A stretch of DNA of 64,000 nt from Smallanthus sonchifolius (lineage: Eukaryota > Streptophyta > Magnoliopsida > Asterales > Asteraceae). Each line of letters opens with the position of its first letter. The stretch's first letter is position 1. Location: the NCBI GenBank assembly GCA_023525975.1, contig CM042020.1, positions 113,569,207 to 113,633,206 on the forward strand. Reading direction: 5' to 3'. Position numbers and translations under genes: made by a program. Shown piece by piece: positions 22,647-35,200 of this stretch. The notes beneath the pieces are model-generated. The model saw nothing but the letters and a program-made list of their open reading frames with translations. It ran no database searches and had not been told where the DNA came from.

Positions 22647-24990
22647 TACCATACTTATATACTAATACCATATCGATGTGATATATTCAAACTTTATTAT
22701 ACACACGGGCAAAAGACGTGACACATTCTTTGAAACAAATACATGAGTATTAAATTTTGATTGTGTATAAATCACCAATTTTTCTTGTATTTACAAGTAA
22801 TTAATGTAAGATTATTTGAAATTGAAAAGACATTGTAATAAAATTTAATTGTTGTCTTTAAGGGGACATCCTAATGATTAAGTGATGTGTATCACAACCA
22901 AAAGATTGGGGTTCAAATCCTGTAAAATGCAAATATGGTGTATTTATCCTAGAAAATCTAGGTGTTGCTGTTAAAAAATAAAATAAAATTCGGTTGTTAT
23001 ACATAATGTGTTAGTGATTTTAGTGTCATCAAGGTTATTTTAGTATAATGAGATTTACTTGATACCAATTGAGATATTAGAATATACATCCACTTGAGTT
23101 AGATGGTATAGAGTGCATACTCAATCAATACTATTCTAATTTCAAGTACTAAGGAACCTCGGTTAATCAAGGGGGCGAAGCCCCTCGACCATGAGGGCCC
23201 AGTGGCAGCGCCCCTGGTAGCGAGATCCAAGGGACGGCAGCCCCCTGGTGGCGATCGAGCTTTGTACCTCGGTATCAACTTGGTACTTTGGTAGAAACTA
23301 ATGATCGGTAACAACTGAGGGCCGGTAGCAAGTATGTTACCACTAATGGTCGGCAGTAACTGTGTTGCTAATGATAATGTTTTCTATTGATATAATCGTA
23401 GCAGTTACAAATTGTTATAACTATTAACTGTCATATTCTTTCATAAATCATTACAACGACTCATTGTGACTGCTCGATCCCTATATAAAAAGATTCAATT
23501 GGTCTGTTTCAAACATCGAATTCACAACTTCATTTTCCTAAGAAAATCACATCTCGTTTTTGAAACACACTTTCTGTCTTTTCCGATTAAAAATTTTGTG
23601 TATTAGCGAAATACTTTAATCTCATATTTAATTTGCCCAAGTTTGAAACATGAATGAACTCTTTGATCATAATGGTACGTTTAAAAACATCTTTTATCTA
23701 ACGGAAGCATATACTCAAGCCCTAAAATACACGTGTTATGAATTTTATTCTTCATACGCTTTACACGTAAAAGTCACTTGCTATATGAACAAACTCTCTC
23801 TCTCACACACACATATATATATATATATATAAGTTTATATTTTAGAGACTTATTTTTATCATTCGGATGGAATTTGAAATCTCACGAACGGTCATACATT
23901 TACTTTAGCATCCCGAATTACCACACGCCGGCCACACCACCATATTTCTCTTCGATGTTTCCACGGACCCAGATCCATTTATAGTGTTTCACTAAAAACA
24001 AAACTTTAAATAAAATGTTAAAAAAGTTTAGTTTTCTCGTTTCGGTATCCAAGGTGACGTATGTTTGTGGAAAGAAGGGTTGAACCGACATCTAATGACA
24101 ACTCAATAAATTACCACTCATACACTTGTACCTTAATGCTCTTTTGGTTGTACATTCCTCCTATAAACTCTAAAAACAAATAAATAAATATACAAATATA
24201 TATGTACATTTTACTAATCTTGAATTCCAGAAAATAAAACAAGAGTCGGTTTATAGTTTAGTTGTTTGACATACTCGTTAAATAGCTATGTGCTACTTAA
24301 TTAACATAAACGAGTAATCTAACCCACGCGTTGCGGCGGGGCACGCATCAAGTCGGCTCGGTTTCAAACGAAAAAAGTGGACAAAAAAAACATTTAGCGA
24401 CGATATCTTCGGAATTAATGAAAAAAAGCGAAATGAAAAAAAAATCGTTGAAAACATAAACAGTTTGAAACCGTCAAGAAAAAAAAACCAAAGAAATAGA
24501 AACTGGTAAAACAAAGTTATAAAGCAAGAGATAAATAAAAAACTAAAATTAAAAGACGACATATGGTTTACATGGATCGAAAACAATAAAAACAAATAGC
24601 AACATGGGTTCCAATAACACCGATAATGGCCATTGATGTTGTCTGTTAGTTATCGTTTCGGTTCATGAAAGCACCGGGACTTGGTATAGTTTTTGCGATG
24701 ATTTCGTCAGAAAAATGTTATAAAAACGAGCGAAAACCATAAAAACGAGCACCGTTACCGGTTCTGATAATACTAATACTTGCAACGATGTTGTTCGCTC
24801 ATTATCGACGCGGTTCATCACGGTACCGGAATGGTACGGTACTCACTATAGTTTACGACACAAAAAATACATGGTTTTGAATACAACTCCGTTTTTTTTT
24901 TAATTATATTGGAATGTCCACACAAAAAAAAACTAAAGACAACAATTTCACAGGTAAACGAAAATAATTGAAAATGAAATAGGTTAAAGC
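22647..24990. other. Intergenic stretch with SINE and LTR-like relics
   Basis: Apart from the SINE at 22854-22986 it holds GC-rich palindromic words near 23168-23250 (GGGGGCGAAGCCCC and CAGCCCCCTGG), and a TATA box with leader-like sequence (CCTATATAAAAAG at 23481-23493), suggesting an LTR remnant. A (TA)n run lies at 23814-23832. The word CCCACGCGTTGCGGCGGGGC near 24324 resembles a decayed Helitron 3' end on the minus strand. No gene was recognised. Confidence 0.4.
22854..22986 (+). mobile_element. tRNA-derived SINE
   Basis: It contains an A-box-like TAATGATTAAGTGATG near 22872 and a B box GGTTCAAATCC at 22910-22920. It ends GGTGTTGCTGTTAAAAAATA followed by an A-rich tail. The flanks AAAATTTAATTGTT and AAAATTCGGTTGTT could be a degraded target duplication, so the 5' boundary is approximate. 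Confidence 0.6.
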
Positions 24991-24993
24991 GTA

Positions 24994-25510
24994 TAATAAT
25001 CACACCTTTTACCAGTTGGCCAATAATAATCCTAACTGAGAATATTCTTACCACCAGTCCCTACTTTCAAACTATTTTCTTACATTTGACCCCCGTTAAA
25101 AAAAACTTAACGCCGTTAGATTTTATATGACGTGGACATCTACAAACCGCCGGAAAGTCGAGCCAATCCGGAACCCTAGCCACCGCCTTCACCGGAGGGG
25201 TGGTCTGCAAACCCTAGTATGTCACCGTCTTCACCGTTAAACACCACCGTTGTCTCCGTTTGGACTTGCCGGAAAAACGAGACATGTTAAACACCATCAG
25301 AGCCAATGTCAAAACCTACTACAAGACCACTGCTACTTGGCTCGACTTTCCGGCGGTTTGCAGATGTCCACGTCATATAAAATCTAACGACGTTAAGTTT
25401 TTTTAACGAGCGGTCCAATGTAAGAAAATAATTTGAAAGTAGGGACTGGTGGTAAGAATATTCTCAGTTATGATTATTATTGGTCAATTGGTAAAATGTG
25501 TGATTATTAA
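24994..25510. mobile_element. Long inverted-repeat element (foldback/MULE-like) with GC-rich core
   Basis: The left arm, about 24994-25165 (AATAATCACACCTTTTACCA and onward to TCTACAAACCGCCGGAAAGT), is mirrored by the right arm, about 25336-25510. The arms exceed 150 bp and are highly similar. The core (25165-25335) is richer in C and G than its surroundings and includes CACCGCCTTCACCGGAGGGG, which could be captured sequence. I could not find a target duplication at the outer ends. Confidence 0.7.
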
Positions 25511-26884
25511 AATCCAATTTCTCTATTATATATAATATAAGAGGTTAAAACAAAAATTAAAGAAAAAACTTTAAATCTACTGTTCATTGCCACTCGTAAA
25601 TGTGTGTATATTGTTTAATATTTGATTTTTAAGAAATCTGTGAATACACTATGTTTTATATAATAAATCATTAAATTTATTCAACACTAACAATAACATT
25701 ATTAAGTTGTCGATTTAACAAAAGGTCATTTTCTTATTTAACTTTTTTTACCAAACTTTATTTTTTTTTTCAAAGACATGTTTATAAACTTTAAGCCTCC
25801 GTAATGCGGTGAAGACACAGACGAGGCCACGCCATAGCTGTCGGTCGATTGCCCCAAGAGGCACGAAGATCACTTCTTCTTCTTCATCACGGACGACTAG
25901 TCTTTCTCTTTGCCACGTTGTAGCTTGCCTTTCCTCTCTCATCTAGATGGCCTCCACGATGACGTTAGCGTTCGTGGAGCTAAAAAGCATCAATTGGAGA
26001 TGGTCTTATTGTAAGATTTAATCATTTAATTTGTTAAGCATTAACTGATGAAGTTATAAATCCTATATGCTCCATTATCCCGTCTCATCTCTAATGAAAT
26101 CGATACTTCAAACATAAATGCACACAATCAAAAATTGAAACAATTATGCACCGCAAATGCATCAAATCAGGGAAGTTGATTAGAGAAATAAACAAACTTT
26201 ATAACCCTCATAAGAGATTGTTAACAAATCTTATAAAATCAGTAATTGTACATAAATAAATAGGTTTTTAAATCTAAAATATTAAAACAAGGGTTTTTAC
26301 CCCTAATTCACTTCTTCGTCTTTCGGCCTTTTGTTTTCTGTTTTGTAATCCATTCGACTGACTGCGGTTATTGTTTTTGTTTTTTTATTAGGTTTAAAAC
26401 TTGGTTTATTTTTTTAATGGGTTTAATTTTAAGGATGGATCAATGATTCAATAGGGTTGGATTTAGTAGTTTGATATGGGCCTGCATTCCTACAATATTA
26501 ATTTAATTGGAGTATTGGACTAGCTTAACTTAATTTAATTGGACTGGATTACTTGGGCTGCATTCTTAATCTAACTACACTTGATAATTGGACTACAATC
26601 TAAATTTAAATGGACTACCTTTTTAATATATTTATATAATATATAAAAAAAAAAAAATTTTGACCCCCCAAAAATACGGGCCCTGAGCGGTCACCCACCG
26701 GTACCTGCTAATTACTTGCTTAGGGCCGGCCCTGACTGCAGAGCCACAACGACGTTCATGAGTAAAAAATTAATAAGAATTATATAAATATTTGTACTAG
26801 TGTTATGTATCACAATTAAAATGATATATACCGATTTCTATAGTTTTCTAATTAAAATTTCATTTTTTTATTTAACGACTCTTA
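25511..26884. other. Intergenic stretch
   Basis: A moderately GC-rich patch at about 25790-25990 has an open frame on the minus strand but resembles no protein I know. It ends near GGAGATGGTCTTA, reminiscent of a MITE end. The word AGGGCCGGCCCTGA near 26722-26735 resembles a transposon terminus, and a similar word lies near 61950. Confidence 0.35.
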
Positions 26885-27088
26885 GGGTATCCGGTATACC
26901 CTCACGTCATCCTCAAGTGAGCCCCCTCACTTAAGAGGGGGCGGTGTGCGTGAAGCCCCTCACTTATGGTCTCAGCTAATCACAAGCCTCACTTTACCCT
27001 TCCCCGTGAAGCCCCTCACTTGGATTGCTGACTTGGGCGGGGGCGGTGTGCGTGAAGCCCCTCACGCATGAGAGTATACCAGATACCC
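26885..27088. mobile_element. Harbinger MITE related to the element at 20885-22643
   Basis: The left end GGGTATCCGGTATACCCTCA and the right end (rc GGGTATCTGGTATACTCTCA) are inverted. TTA occurs on both sides (26882-26884 and 27089-27091). Internal GCGGTGTGCGTGAAGCCCCT is repeated twice. Terminal and subterminal sequences resemble the larger Harbinger copy. Confidence 0.85.
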
Positions 27089-27212
27089 TTACAGTCTTAG
27101 TTGAGGGGTAGTTTCCGAGAGCATGTGGCAAGTGGGTGGGAATCATATCACATGCACATGGGTCACCTGACTTTGTTGCTTGTGACCACCGATTTTTATA
27201 TTATAAGAATAT

Positions 27213-27801
27213 GAGTAAATTACCGTTTGCGTCCACGTAGTTTACACGATTTAACACAATGCGTCCCTAACACGAATTTTTAACGCTTTGAGTACCTGTG
27301 GTATACAATCTGTAACACTCTGAGCCCCTGGGCCTAACTTCGTTAAATTCTTTCCGTTAAGTTTAGTTTCGACAGGGGTAAGATGATAATTTACTTTTTT
27401 TTATAACCCTAATTCTCACCCTGAGCCCCTGAGCCTATTTTAACTCACGCACCCTATCGAAACTCGTCGTCCTCTCTTCGTCTTCAACAAGAAAGGCTAT
27501 CCGCGGCATAGTTGTAGATCAGCAACAAAACTTAACTATCCGCAGCATATACACTCAACCGAAACTACTTAGTAGTTATAAAAAAACTTAGTAGTTTAGT
27601 ATGAACTTAGTAGTTTCGGGTGAATATCAGTCTTACCCCTGTCGAAACTAAACTTAACGAAAAGAATTTAACGAAGTTAGGCCCAGGGGCTCAGAGTGTT
27701 ACAGATTGTATACCACAGGTACTCAAAGCGTTAAAAATTCGTGTTAGGGACACATTGTGTTAAATCGTGTAAACCACAGGGACGCAAACGGTAATTTACT
27801 C
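27213..27801. mobile_element. MULE-like long-TIR element with exact 9-bp target duplication
   Basis: The ends GAGTAAATTACCGTTTGCGT and ACGCAAACGGTAATTTACTC are perfect inverted copies. The arms continue for about 170-180 bp with few differences. TAAGAATAT flanks both sides (27204-27212 and 27802-27810), a 9-bp duplication typical of Mutator-like elements. The interior is 200-odd bases with no transposase. Confidence 0.9.
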
Positions 27802-27810
27802 TAAGAATAT

Positions 27811-29286
27811 TGTATGTTCACATACAAAATATTTGCAACTAGAGGTCTGTAAGATTCGGTCTGGCCCGTTAAAGCCTGAAGGACCGACCCATTAAAGCCC
27901 GGCCTGAATCGTGAAGCTTGTATATGGTCCGGTCCTAGGTCCCTGAATATACACCTAAAAGGTTTCGGGCTCGGTCCGGTCAAAACCCGATGATTCTCGG
28001 TCAAAGCCCAGTCGCATGTAGTTTAAAAAAAACTAAATTTTACATGGTGAATTAACATGGACATCGTGGGTATCAAACGACGACTCTGACTCTTCATCAT
28101 TCGCATTCGTGTTCGGTCTTCAACATCGATACAAACCGAATCTTGCTCTTGCGACTCTTCAACATCGTCTTCAATCATCGGTTCACCTCTCCTCAAGGTG
28201 CTCAGAATCTGGGCTTGACCTTGCCAAAAGAGCCTAGACCCTAACTAAAATGATAAACAGACCAAAACGGTTTAGCCTGGCCTAGCCCGGTCATGTGTCA
28301 TGTTTTTTTCTAACCAATTATTTTTAAATTTTTGGGTATAATTTTATTTAGCAATTTATTTCATCATTTCACAAAAATTTAAAAGTCACTAACCACTTAT
28401 TCTCAAATTATTGTAGTTTAACTACCAAAACCATTGGTAACCATGAGTTATATTTAGCATTTTTCTTAATATAATGGATCAATAAAACCAATATAAATTA
28501 TATTGTCCAAACGATGTACTAGATGATTTATAAAATAATCAATTTATATAAAAATAAAATAAATCAATAAAGCAAGTTACAACATAATGCATTCATGTGA
28601 TTTGCTGTAAATTATGAATTTTATTTCATCGTTAAAACTTTATCTATTTTTACTGTTTGTTTTCACTTTTGGTCATTTATGTGCTACATGTATAGATTTA
28701 AAAAAATCCACAATAATTTAGTGATATATATAAACAAACGGTTTGATGAAAATTTTAAAAATAAATCTATAGAACCCCTAAAAAGTGGATTACGTCATTT
28801 ATATAGTAAATTAAATTAATTATTTACTTCAAAGTAGATTTAACAATTTTAGAGTTTGAAAATATTGGTTTTCTATTTAGTATGAAAGTATAAAATCAAT
28901 TGATTTGTATTAAACTTGAAAATTTATTGAACATAATATAGATGGTTGTCCAGATTTATTTCCCTGACTACAATTTTAAGAGAGATTGCATATTAGAAGG
29001 CACTCTTATTAATATAATAAATAAATAAAAATATACTTTTTTCATCCTATAGTGTGATGGAGTAATATTAATTCCACATAAATACGTTTTTTCAGATTAA
29101 AATTGGTAAAAGTTATTTAACAAACACACAAATATGACTTCAAAAAGTCAAAATCTTTACATCATCCTCAGAGAAGCTTTAATCGCTTGAACAAACCGAA
29201 CCAAACAAATGGATTGCAGAAACAATGAACCCGAATCCGAAAACATACACCAACCACCGCCACAGTACGAATCAAGTCCGCATACA
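27811..29286. other. Intergenic region downstream of the RING gene
   Basis: A degraded repeat at about 27845-28300 contains inverted CGGTCTGGCCCGTTAAAGCC and GCCTGGCCTAGCCCGGTC words. The remainder is AT-rich. Sequence just before 29287 would hold the 3' untranslated region of the RING gene. Confidence 0.4.
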
Positions 29287-32200
29287 TCAAGGTGAAACCG
29301 GCGGCTGATACAACTCAGCAAGAACGGTTGCTAGTCGCTGCACGGCTGCTGGGTTGCTGCAAATTTGATCAATCAATTCATCGGGCGATAGCGGGCCCGC
29401 CTGCAAAAAGCCATAGTTTTGCTTAATAAGAATCCAACAGGAAGATAGTTTCTAGGGTGACAATTTCTAACACCATAAGAAAAAATCCAGGTTTTAGGTT
29501 GTCATATCTAACCCGTTTAATAAATAGGTCATGTTCGGATTGACCTGTTTAATAAACGAGTCGTGTTTGGGTTGACTATTTAACTTGTTTAAACGTTTAA
29601 TTAGACAGGTCAACCAGTCAACCCGTTTAACCCAACCCACCATCCCTTTAACATGTTTACAACTTGATTACAACCCGCCAACCTGTTTGGCTCGCTTAGA
29701 TAAATGGGTTAAACGGATCATGTTTGGGTAATAAGACGATTTTACATGTGTCCAGGTTAGGGTTGAAATATTCAGCACGAACAAATATATGGGTCGTGTT
29801 CGGGTTGAACGATTCAACCCGACAACCCGACACAATTGACAGCCCTAAATGTATAATCTCTTCAAGATACCCAAAGAACTAAAGATGTGATTGGAGTAGT
29901 TTTTTTTTTTCTAACGAGTCAAGAATTTATGTACCTTTTGTTCAAGATACGCACATCGAGCTTCGAGTGACCGCACTCTCTGCAAACAGAATATGTACTC
30001 TTATTCAGGAAAATGAAAATACTATTTTTTTTCTTTGTTTTCTCTTAGGATCAGTTTCATAGAGAATAATTACCTTGTGTAACTCTTCGTCAGCAGCACA
30101 AAGCCGAGATGCATAGAGCACTCTAACATCCTTGAATGTGCATATGTTGTTGCATTGAGGGCACTGATAATTCAAATAAATGCATGATGATATAATTGAT
30201 GAGAGAATCATTTTTTTTTGTTTTTTCTGGTAAATTTACAGCTGGCAATGGGCAAACCTTTCCAGAACTACAACTTTGTTGAAGCCATTTTTTTATACAA
30301 GACAGTCCATAAATATGCCCACAAGGAAGACAGCTGCAGTCATCACACAGAAAGAAACAGGCAGTCAAAAACAAGAAACAGCTCCTTGATGGAACACTTC
30401 ATTTTTAATTATTAACGCCAAGAGAAACAAAGGGTATAAAGAAGAAATCAAAAGTCGAGTTGCATTGCATGCTTGGTTTTAAAAAGCGTGAGGCGCTCCA
30501 AGGCGTTTAGGTCCCAAAAAACCAGGATGAAAGGCGAGAGCTTCGTGTATGCAACGAGGCGCCCAGTATTAAAAAAATACTAAAAATTAATTATACATGA
30601 CACTTACTACTTTTTAAATATTAAACACGAAAACATACTTGTAATACAGCAACAGGGGTTAAACACATCAACAGGCATAGTTATCAAAGGCGCAGACGCA
30701 CAAGCCTCGCCTGGGGCCTAGGCGCAAGGCGCAAAAAAGGCGAGGGCCGGAGAAAAAAAGCGCACTTAAAAAAAATAATTAAAATATATTATGTATTGAA
30801 AAATAATGTTATTTTTCAAATAAAATAAAGAAAAGCTATAATATAACATTAAATATCATGTAATTAGAACCAAAATGTTCAAAGTCACAGACCAAAATCA
30901 TCAAATACCTAGGAAATGAGCTTCAGTCGGTATTGTGGAAGCTTTTATAAGCTCAACTATAACCTAGGAAATAAAAATAATAATAATAAAGCAAAAAAAA
31001 CAAAAAATTGCGCCTCAGGCCTAAAAGCCCTTTACCTGCGCCTCGCCTTAAAAAAGCGCCTAGGCGCGTGCCTCATGTGCTTTTGATAACTATGTCAACA
31101 GGTGCTAATAGAACAATTAGGTCAACTTGAAACTTGAAATCAGAAGGCTGCCAGGTTAAGGATTTTAGGTGCTATTGTGCTAATACTAATCCAAGAGGTT
31201 AACTTTTTTAGTTTGCAACGGTAGTATTGTTTGACCAAACCCAAGACTAATTTGCAAAATTTTGACCCGCTACAAGAAACGCCGCCTCAGGCCGCTTCAT
31301 GTATACGCCTCACCTCACCGCCTCTGAAGCGCTGACCTGAGGCGCACTTTTCTTAAACCAAGATTGAATGGCATATGTATGCAATTACAGAAGAAACATC
31401 AAGAACAATACATCAAAGGTAGGTGTTGAAGGTGTTAATCCTAATAGTTTATATGTGAAAGGGGCTGAATCGTTGAAAAGACAGAAAAAAAAAGGGTTTG
31501 GTTGAAAGATGGTGATCGAGATACAAGGGAATAGATAGAGATCGGCTAAGGCTAAAGTGTTATAGACAATTATTGTTAGTATTAAGTTTATTTGGGATGT
31601 TTATCGAGTCTTTAGTTTCCTAGTTAGAGTCAAAGTAGGAGTCATAGCTAGAAAGATTTAGTTTAGTTTAAATAGGGCCTTAATGTAATTGTTTTGGCGT
31701 GGGGTTAATAGAAGAAAAACGTCGAGCGGACGTAGCTGTTGCTCAGATTATTGTGTGTTACGGTCTTTGATCCAATTTTGTCAACAATTGGTATTAGAGC
31801 CACATCAAGAACGTTCCCAGAATCAAGACCGGAAAAAAACCTCATCCCTGATCAAGATCGCAAGCCGTGAGACTGGGTTGCTTGAAGAACGCTATAGTCT
31901 AGCCAAGAAGATCTGATCGCAGCCTTAGTGGAGCGATTTCTTGAGACCATGAAAGAAAATCAAAATCAACCAAGAAACGCAGCCAAGATTGTGTGTTATC
32001 CAAAGATCGAGTGCTCTCTTCATCCTTTGTTCTTTTCTTTCACTCGATATCAAGCAAGAAACCAAGAACAACCTGTGTGGTAATTGACCACAGCTGAAAA
32101 TTGAGATTCTGGGCTGATTGGAACTCAAGAAGTGAAAGAACGAGCAATAAAAAAAACCAAGTCAGGTCGCAAGTTGGGTGATGCGACTGACCCACCTGGA

Positions 32201-35200
32201 ATTTGTGTGAAGAAACCTGTGTGGGAAGAAACACTTGTGTGGGAGCCATCGAACCAGTGTGGAACATGTGTGTGAGCAATTGAACCTGTGTGGGAGCCAA
32301 TCAAACGAGTATCAATCACAAAATCCGTGTGATAGTGGTTACTTGAGTCGCAAAGCAACAAAAGGATCAATTTCGAGTTATGGCAGAAGGTGCAGGCGGT
32401 GGAGGTGCAATTATGTCAACAAATAACCAAGGTAACATCTTGTTGCAATGTCCTAAGCGAACGACCACAAGCTATACGTGTTCGTCAATCATGGTGGGGA
32501 CGAACTTAAGAACTCAAGGCCTTGGAGATTCTTTAGATCCGGTGACGGGAGAAACGGCTGAAGAAAGAGAAAACTACATAACAAAAGCGATAATTTTCCA
32601 AACACTACCCGAGGATATTTTGTTTTAAGCTGCAAGGTATAATCATGGGAAAGATGTGTGGGAAGCAATTCGAGTTTGATGCCTTGGAGCTGAACGAGTG
32701 CAAAAGGTTGCAAACACTTGGAAACGAGTTAGAGTTGATGAAGATGAAAGACAGCGAGTCCATTGATGAGTTTGCCGGCAAATTAAGTGGCTTAGTCGCC
32801 AAGTTTAGGAACCTATGTTCAAATCTTGAGGACGAAGTTATCGTGAGGAAGTTACTTAACTCGGTCCCAAAGAAGTACCTTCAGACTGTTATTGCTATTG
32901 AACAATATTCGAAGATTGAATCTATGCCATTCGAAGAAGCCATCGGGAGGTTGAAAGCTATGTTGTCAAAAGCGCACTAAGCGCATGCCTAGGCGCAGAA
33001 GCACAGTGCAACGCAGCATATGCGCCTCACCTGAATAGGCACAGTCTCATGCACTCGGGCGCAATTTCAGGCCAAATTCTAGCAAAGTTCAGGTTAAATT
33101 CCGGCCAAAATTGCCAGGTCTAAACAACCTACACTAGCCCTAAACAAGCTTGGAATCAACCTAAAACAGCCTAAAGCATATCTAAAACCCCTAAAGATGG
33201 TATTTTTATATTATGCATCTCGCTTTTTAAGCGTCTTGCGCCTTAAGTGCGCCTATGCGCCTTGACAACATAGGTTGAAAGCCTATGAAGAACGAATCAT
33301 AAGTCAAGATGAGAACTTGGTTTTAAATTGCGCGCATGATGTGTGATGCGCCCATTGCGCCATTCATAGCGCATCGCGACATCTGATGCGTTACGTTTAC
33401 ATGATGCGCTAATAATGCGCCGATTTCGCATAATGCGGTCATCGCAAGATGCGTTATATTGCGTCGAATTATTTACTTGAAAATGGGTTTCTGCTTGAAT
33501 TAGAGTATTAGACCTGCTGGTTTATGTTTGATAATATGTGTTTTATGTCTGATAATATGTGTTTTCTGTTTCATTGATGTTTTCTGTTTGATAATATGAT
33601 AACATAATATGTATTTTGTTTGATAGTTAGAGTATTACATAATATGTATTTTGTTTGATAGTTAGAGTATTACATGGATGTTTTTGTTTGATAATATGAT
33701 TACATAATATATTTACAACTTGTTATGTATAATTAATATTTTAGTATTTTTTTTAATAAAGAGCGCATCGCACGCAAAATGCATTGCGCATCGGATTTTG
33801 TGACCAAACGCATCGGAGCGCATCGCGCAATTTAAAACCAAGGATGAGAATGAAGATGATCAAGGAAAATTACTGTTTTCAAGAACCAACGGGCAAGACA
33901 GTTTAAAGAGTGATGAATCAGGTTGTGAGCACTTTGGACGAGGGTGTAAAAATCAAGATAACGGTGGGCGAGGTAGAGGTCGAGGAGGCCGGTTCCGATA
34001 CACTGAAGACCGAGGTGTAAACCGGGATAAAAGCTACATTAAATGTTACAATTGTCAAGAGTATGATCATTATGTAGCTGAGTGCCCCAAGCAAAAGGAA
34101 GAAGAAGCAAACTTAGCTCAAGAGGATGAGCCGGCGTTGTTGTGAAGTGCAAGTGGGTCCATATTAGGATTAAGGGGGAAAATGAAGGTGTAAATCCTAA
34201 TATCTAATATGTTAAAGGGGTTGAATAGTCGAAAAGAGTTGAAAGATGGTGATCGAGATACAAGGGAATAGATAGAGATCGGCTAAAAGTACTCAGATAA
34301 CTATTGTTAGTATTTAGTTTATCTGGGATGTTTATCGAGTCTTTAGTTTCCTAGTTAGAGCAGAAGTAGGAGTCTTAGCTAGCAAGGTTTAGTTTAGTTA
34401 AATAGGGCCTTAATGTAAATGTTTTGGTGTGGGGTTTAATAGAAGAAAAGTGTCAAACGGTTGCTCAGATTATTGTGTGTTACGGTCTTTGATCCAATTT
34501 TGCCAACATGTGTTTACATTTTAAACAAATAAAATTGAGATGCTAAAACATGAGGAATGTTCCCCTATAAAACCGGTATAGCTCATAGAGGCATTCATGA
34601 AAATATCAACAATAATTAGTAAAGTTAGCAACGCCTATGTTCATTTAGAGGTTTCAAAACCAATATATAATCATCCTTGAAATCACAATATTGATCCTTT
34701 GCGATTGATTGATAAAGAGTAGATAAAAAAACCGAGCTCATCCCAAACCATGATAGTTTGTTCAAAGTATCTTACACTAGAATCATCACAGGCACAATGA
34801 TTCTAAGTCTATTATATCTTTGCCAGAGAGAAGATATGGAACTAGAAATTTAGCCTCTGATTTAAAGTCCTATATCACATATGAATTTGTTATAGCATTA
34901 TCAAAACTATACTTCCTGATAGCATACTGGCATATGGGGATACTGTTAACCAGCACCATGTTTCTTAAGCTAGAAGTCACCACCCTTTCATCCATGAAAT
35001 CACAATATTGACCCCTTATGGTTGATTGATCTAGAGTAGATAAAGACACAAGCTCGTCCCCAATCCATGACCGTTTGTTCAAAGTATCTTCCAGTAGATT
35101 CATCACGGGTACAATGATTCTAACTCTATTATATCTTTGCAGGAAATTATATATGAAGCTAGAAACTTAGCCTCTGAATTTAAGTCCCAATTTCATATCT

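Larger units (their letters stand above)
32380..34145 (+). pseudogene. Copia gag relic interrupted by two MITEs
   Basis: The product would be a capsid-type gag protein. The N-terminal part reads MAEGAGGGGAIMSTNNQGN, then LDPVTGETAEERENY and AIIFQTLPEDIL. In-frame stops follow at about 32626 and 32671. A frameshift near 32706 leads into RLQTLGNELELMKMKDSESI and GKLSGLVAKFRNL. Two MITEs (32958-33273 and 33316-33842) then interrupt the gene. On either side of them the frame is continuous (EEAIGRLK, then AYEERIISQDEN, then EDDQGKLL), so each insertion is precise. The C-terminal part has GGRGRGRGGRFRY and an intact CCHC knuckle (CYNCQEYDHYVAEC), ending DEPALL and a stop at 34145. It is defective even without the MITEs. 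Confidence 0.88.
31424..34508 (+). mobile_element. Non-autonomous Copia-type retrotransposon with gag only (TR-GAG style)
   Basis: It has LTRs at both ends (31424-31786 and about 34183-34508), a primer binding site TTGGTATTAGAGCC just after the first LTR (one base off the usual initiator-Met type), a gag relic, and a purine tract AAGGGGGAAAA (34172-34182) directly before the second LTR. No protease, integrase or reverse transcriptase is present: after the gag stop at 34145 only 37 bases remain before the LTR. It lies in the same intron as four MITEs, two of them inside its gag. A possible target duplication is GGTGT/TGTGT, with one mismatch. Confidence 0.88.

Noticed and set aside
30123..30374. 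Longer minus-strand open frame covering RING exons 2 and 3
   Set aside because: It reads through the short intron 30164-30257. Removing that intron at its GT/AG ends restores the proper RING with CPQC, so the readthrough frame is not the product.
31689..32370. Several short open frames on both strands in the retroelement leader
   Set aside because: They lie between the primer binding site and gag, overlap each other on both strands and resemble no protein.
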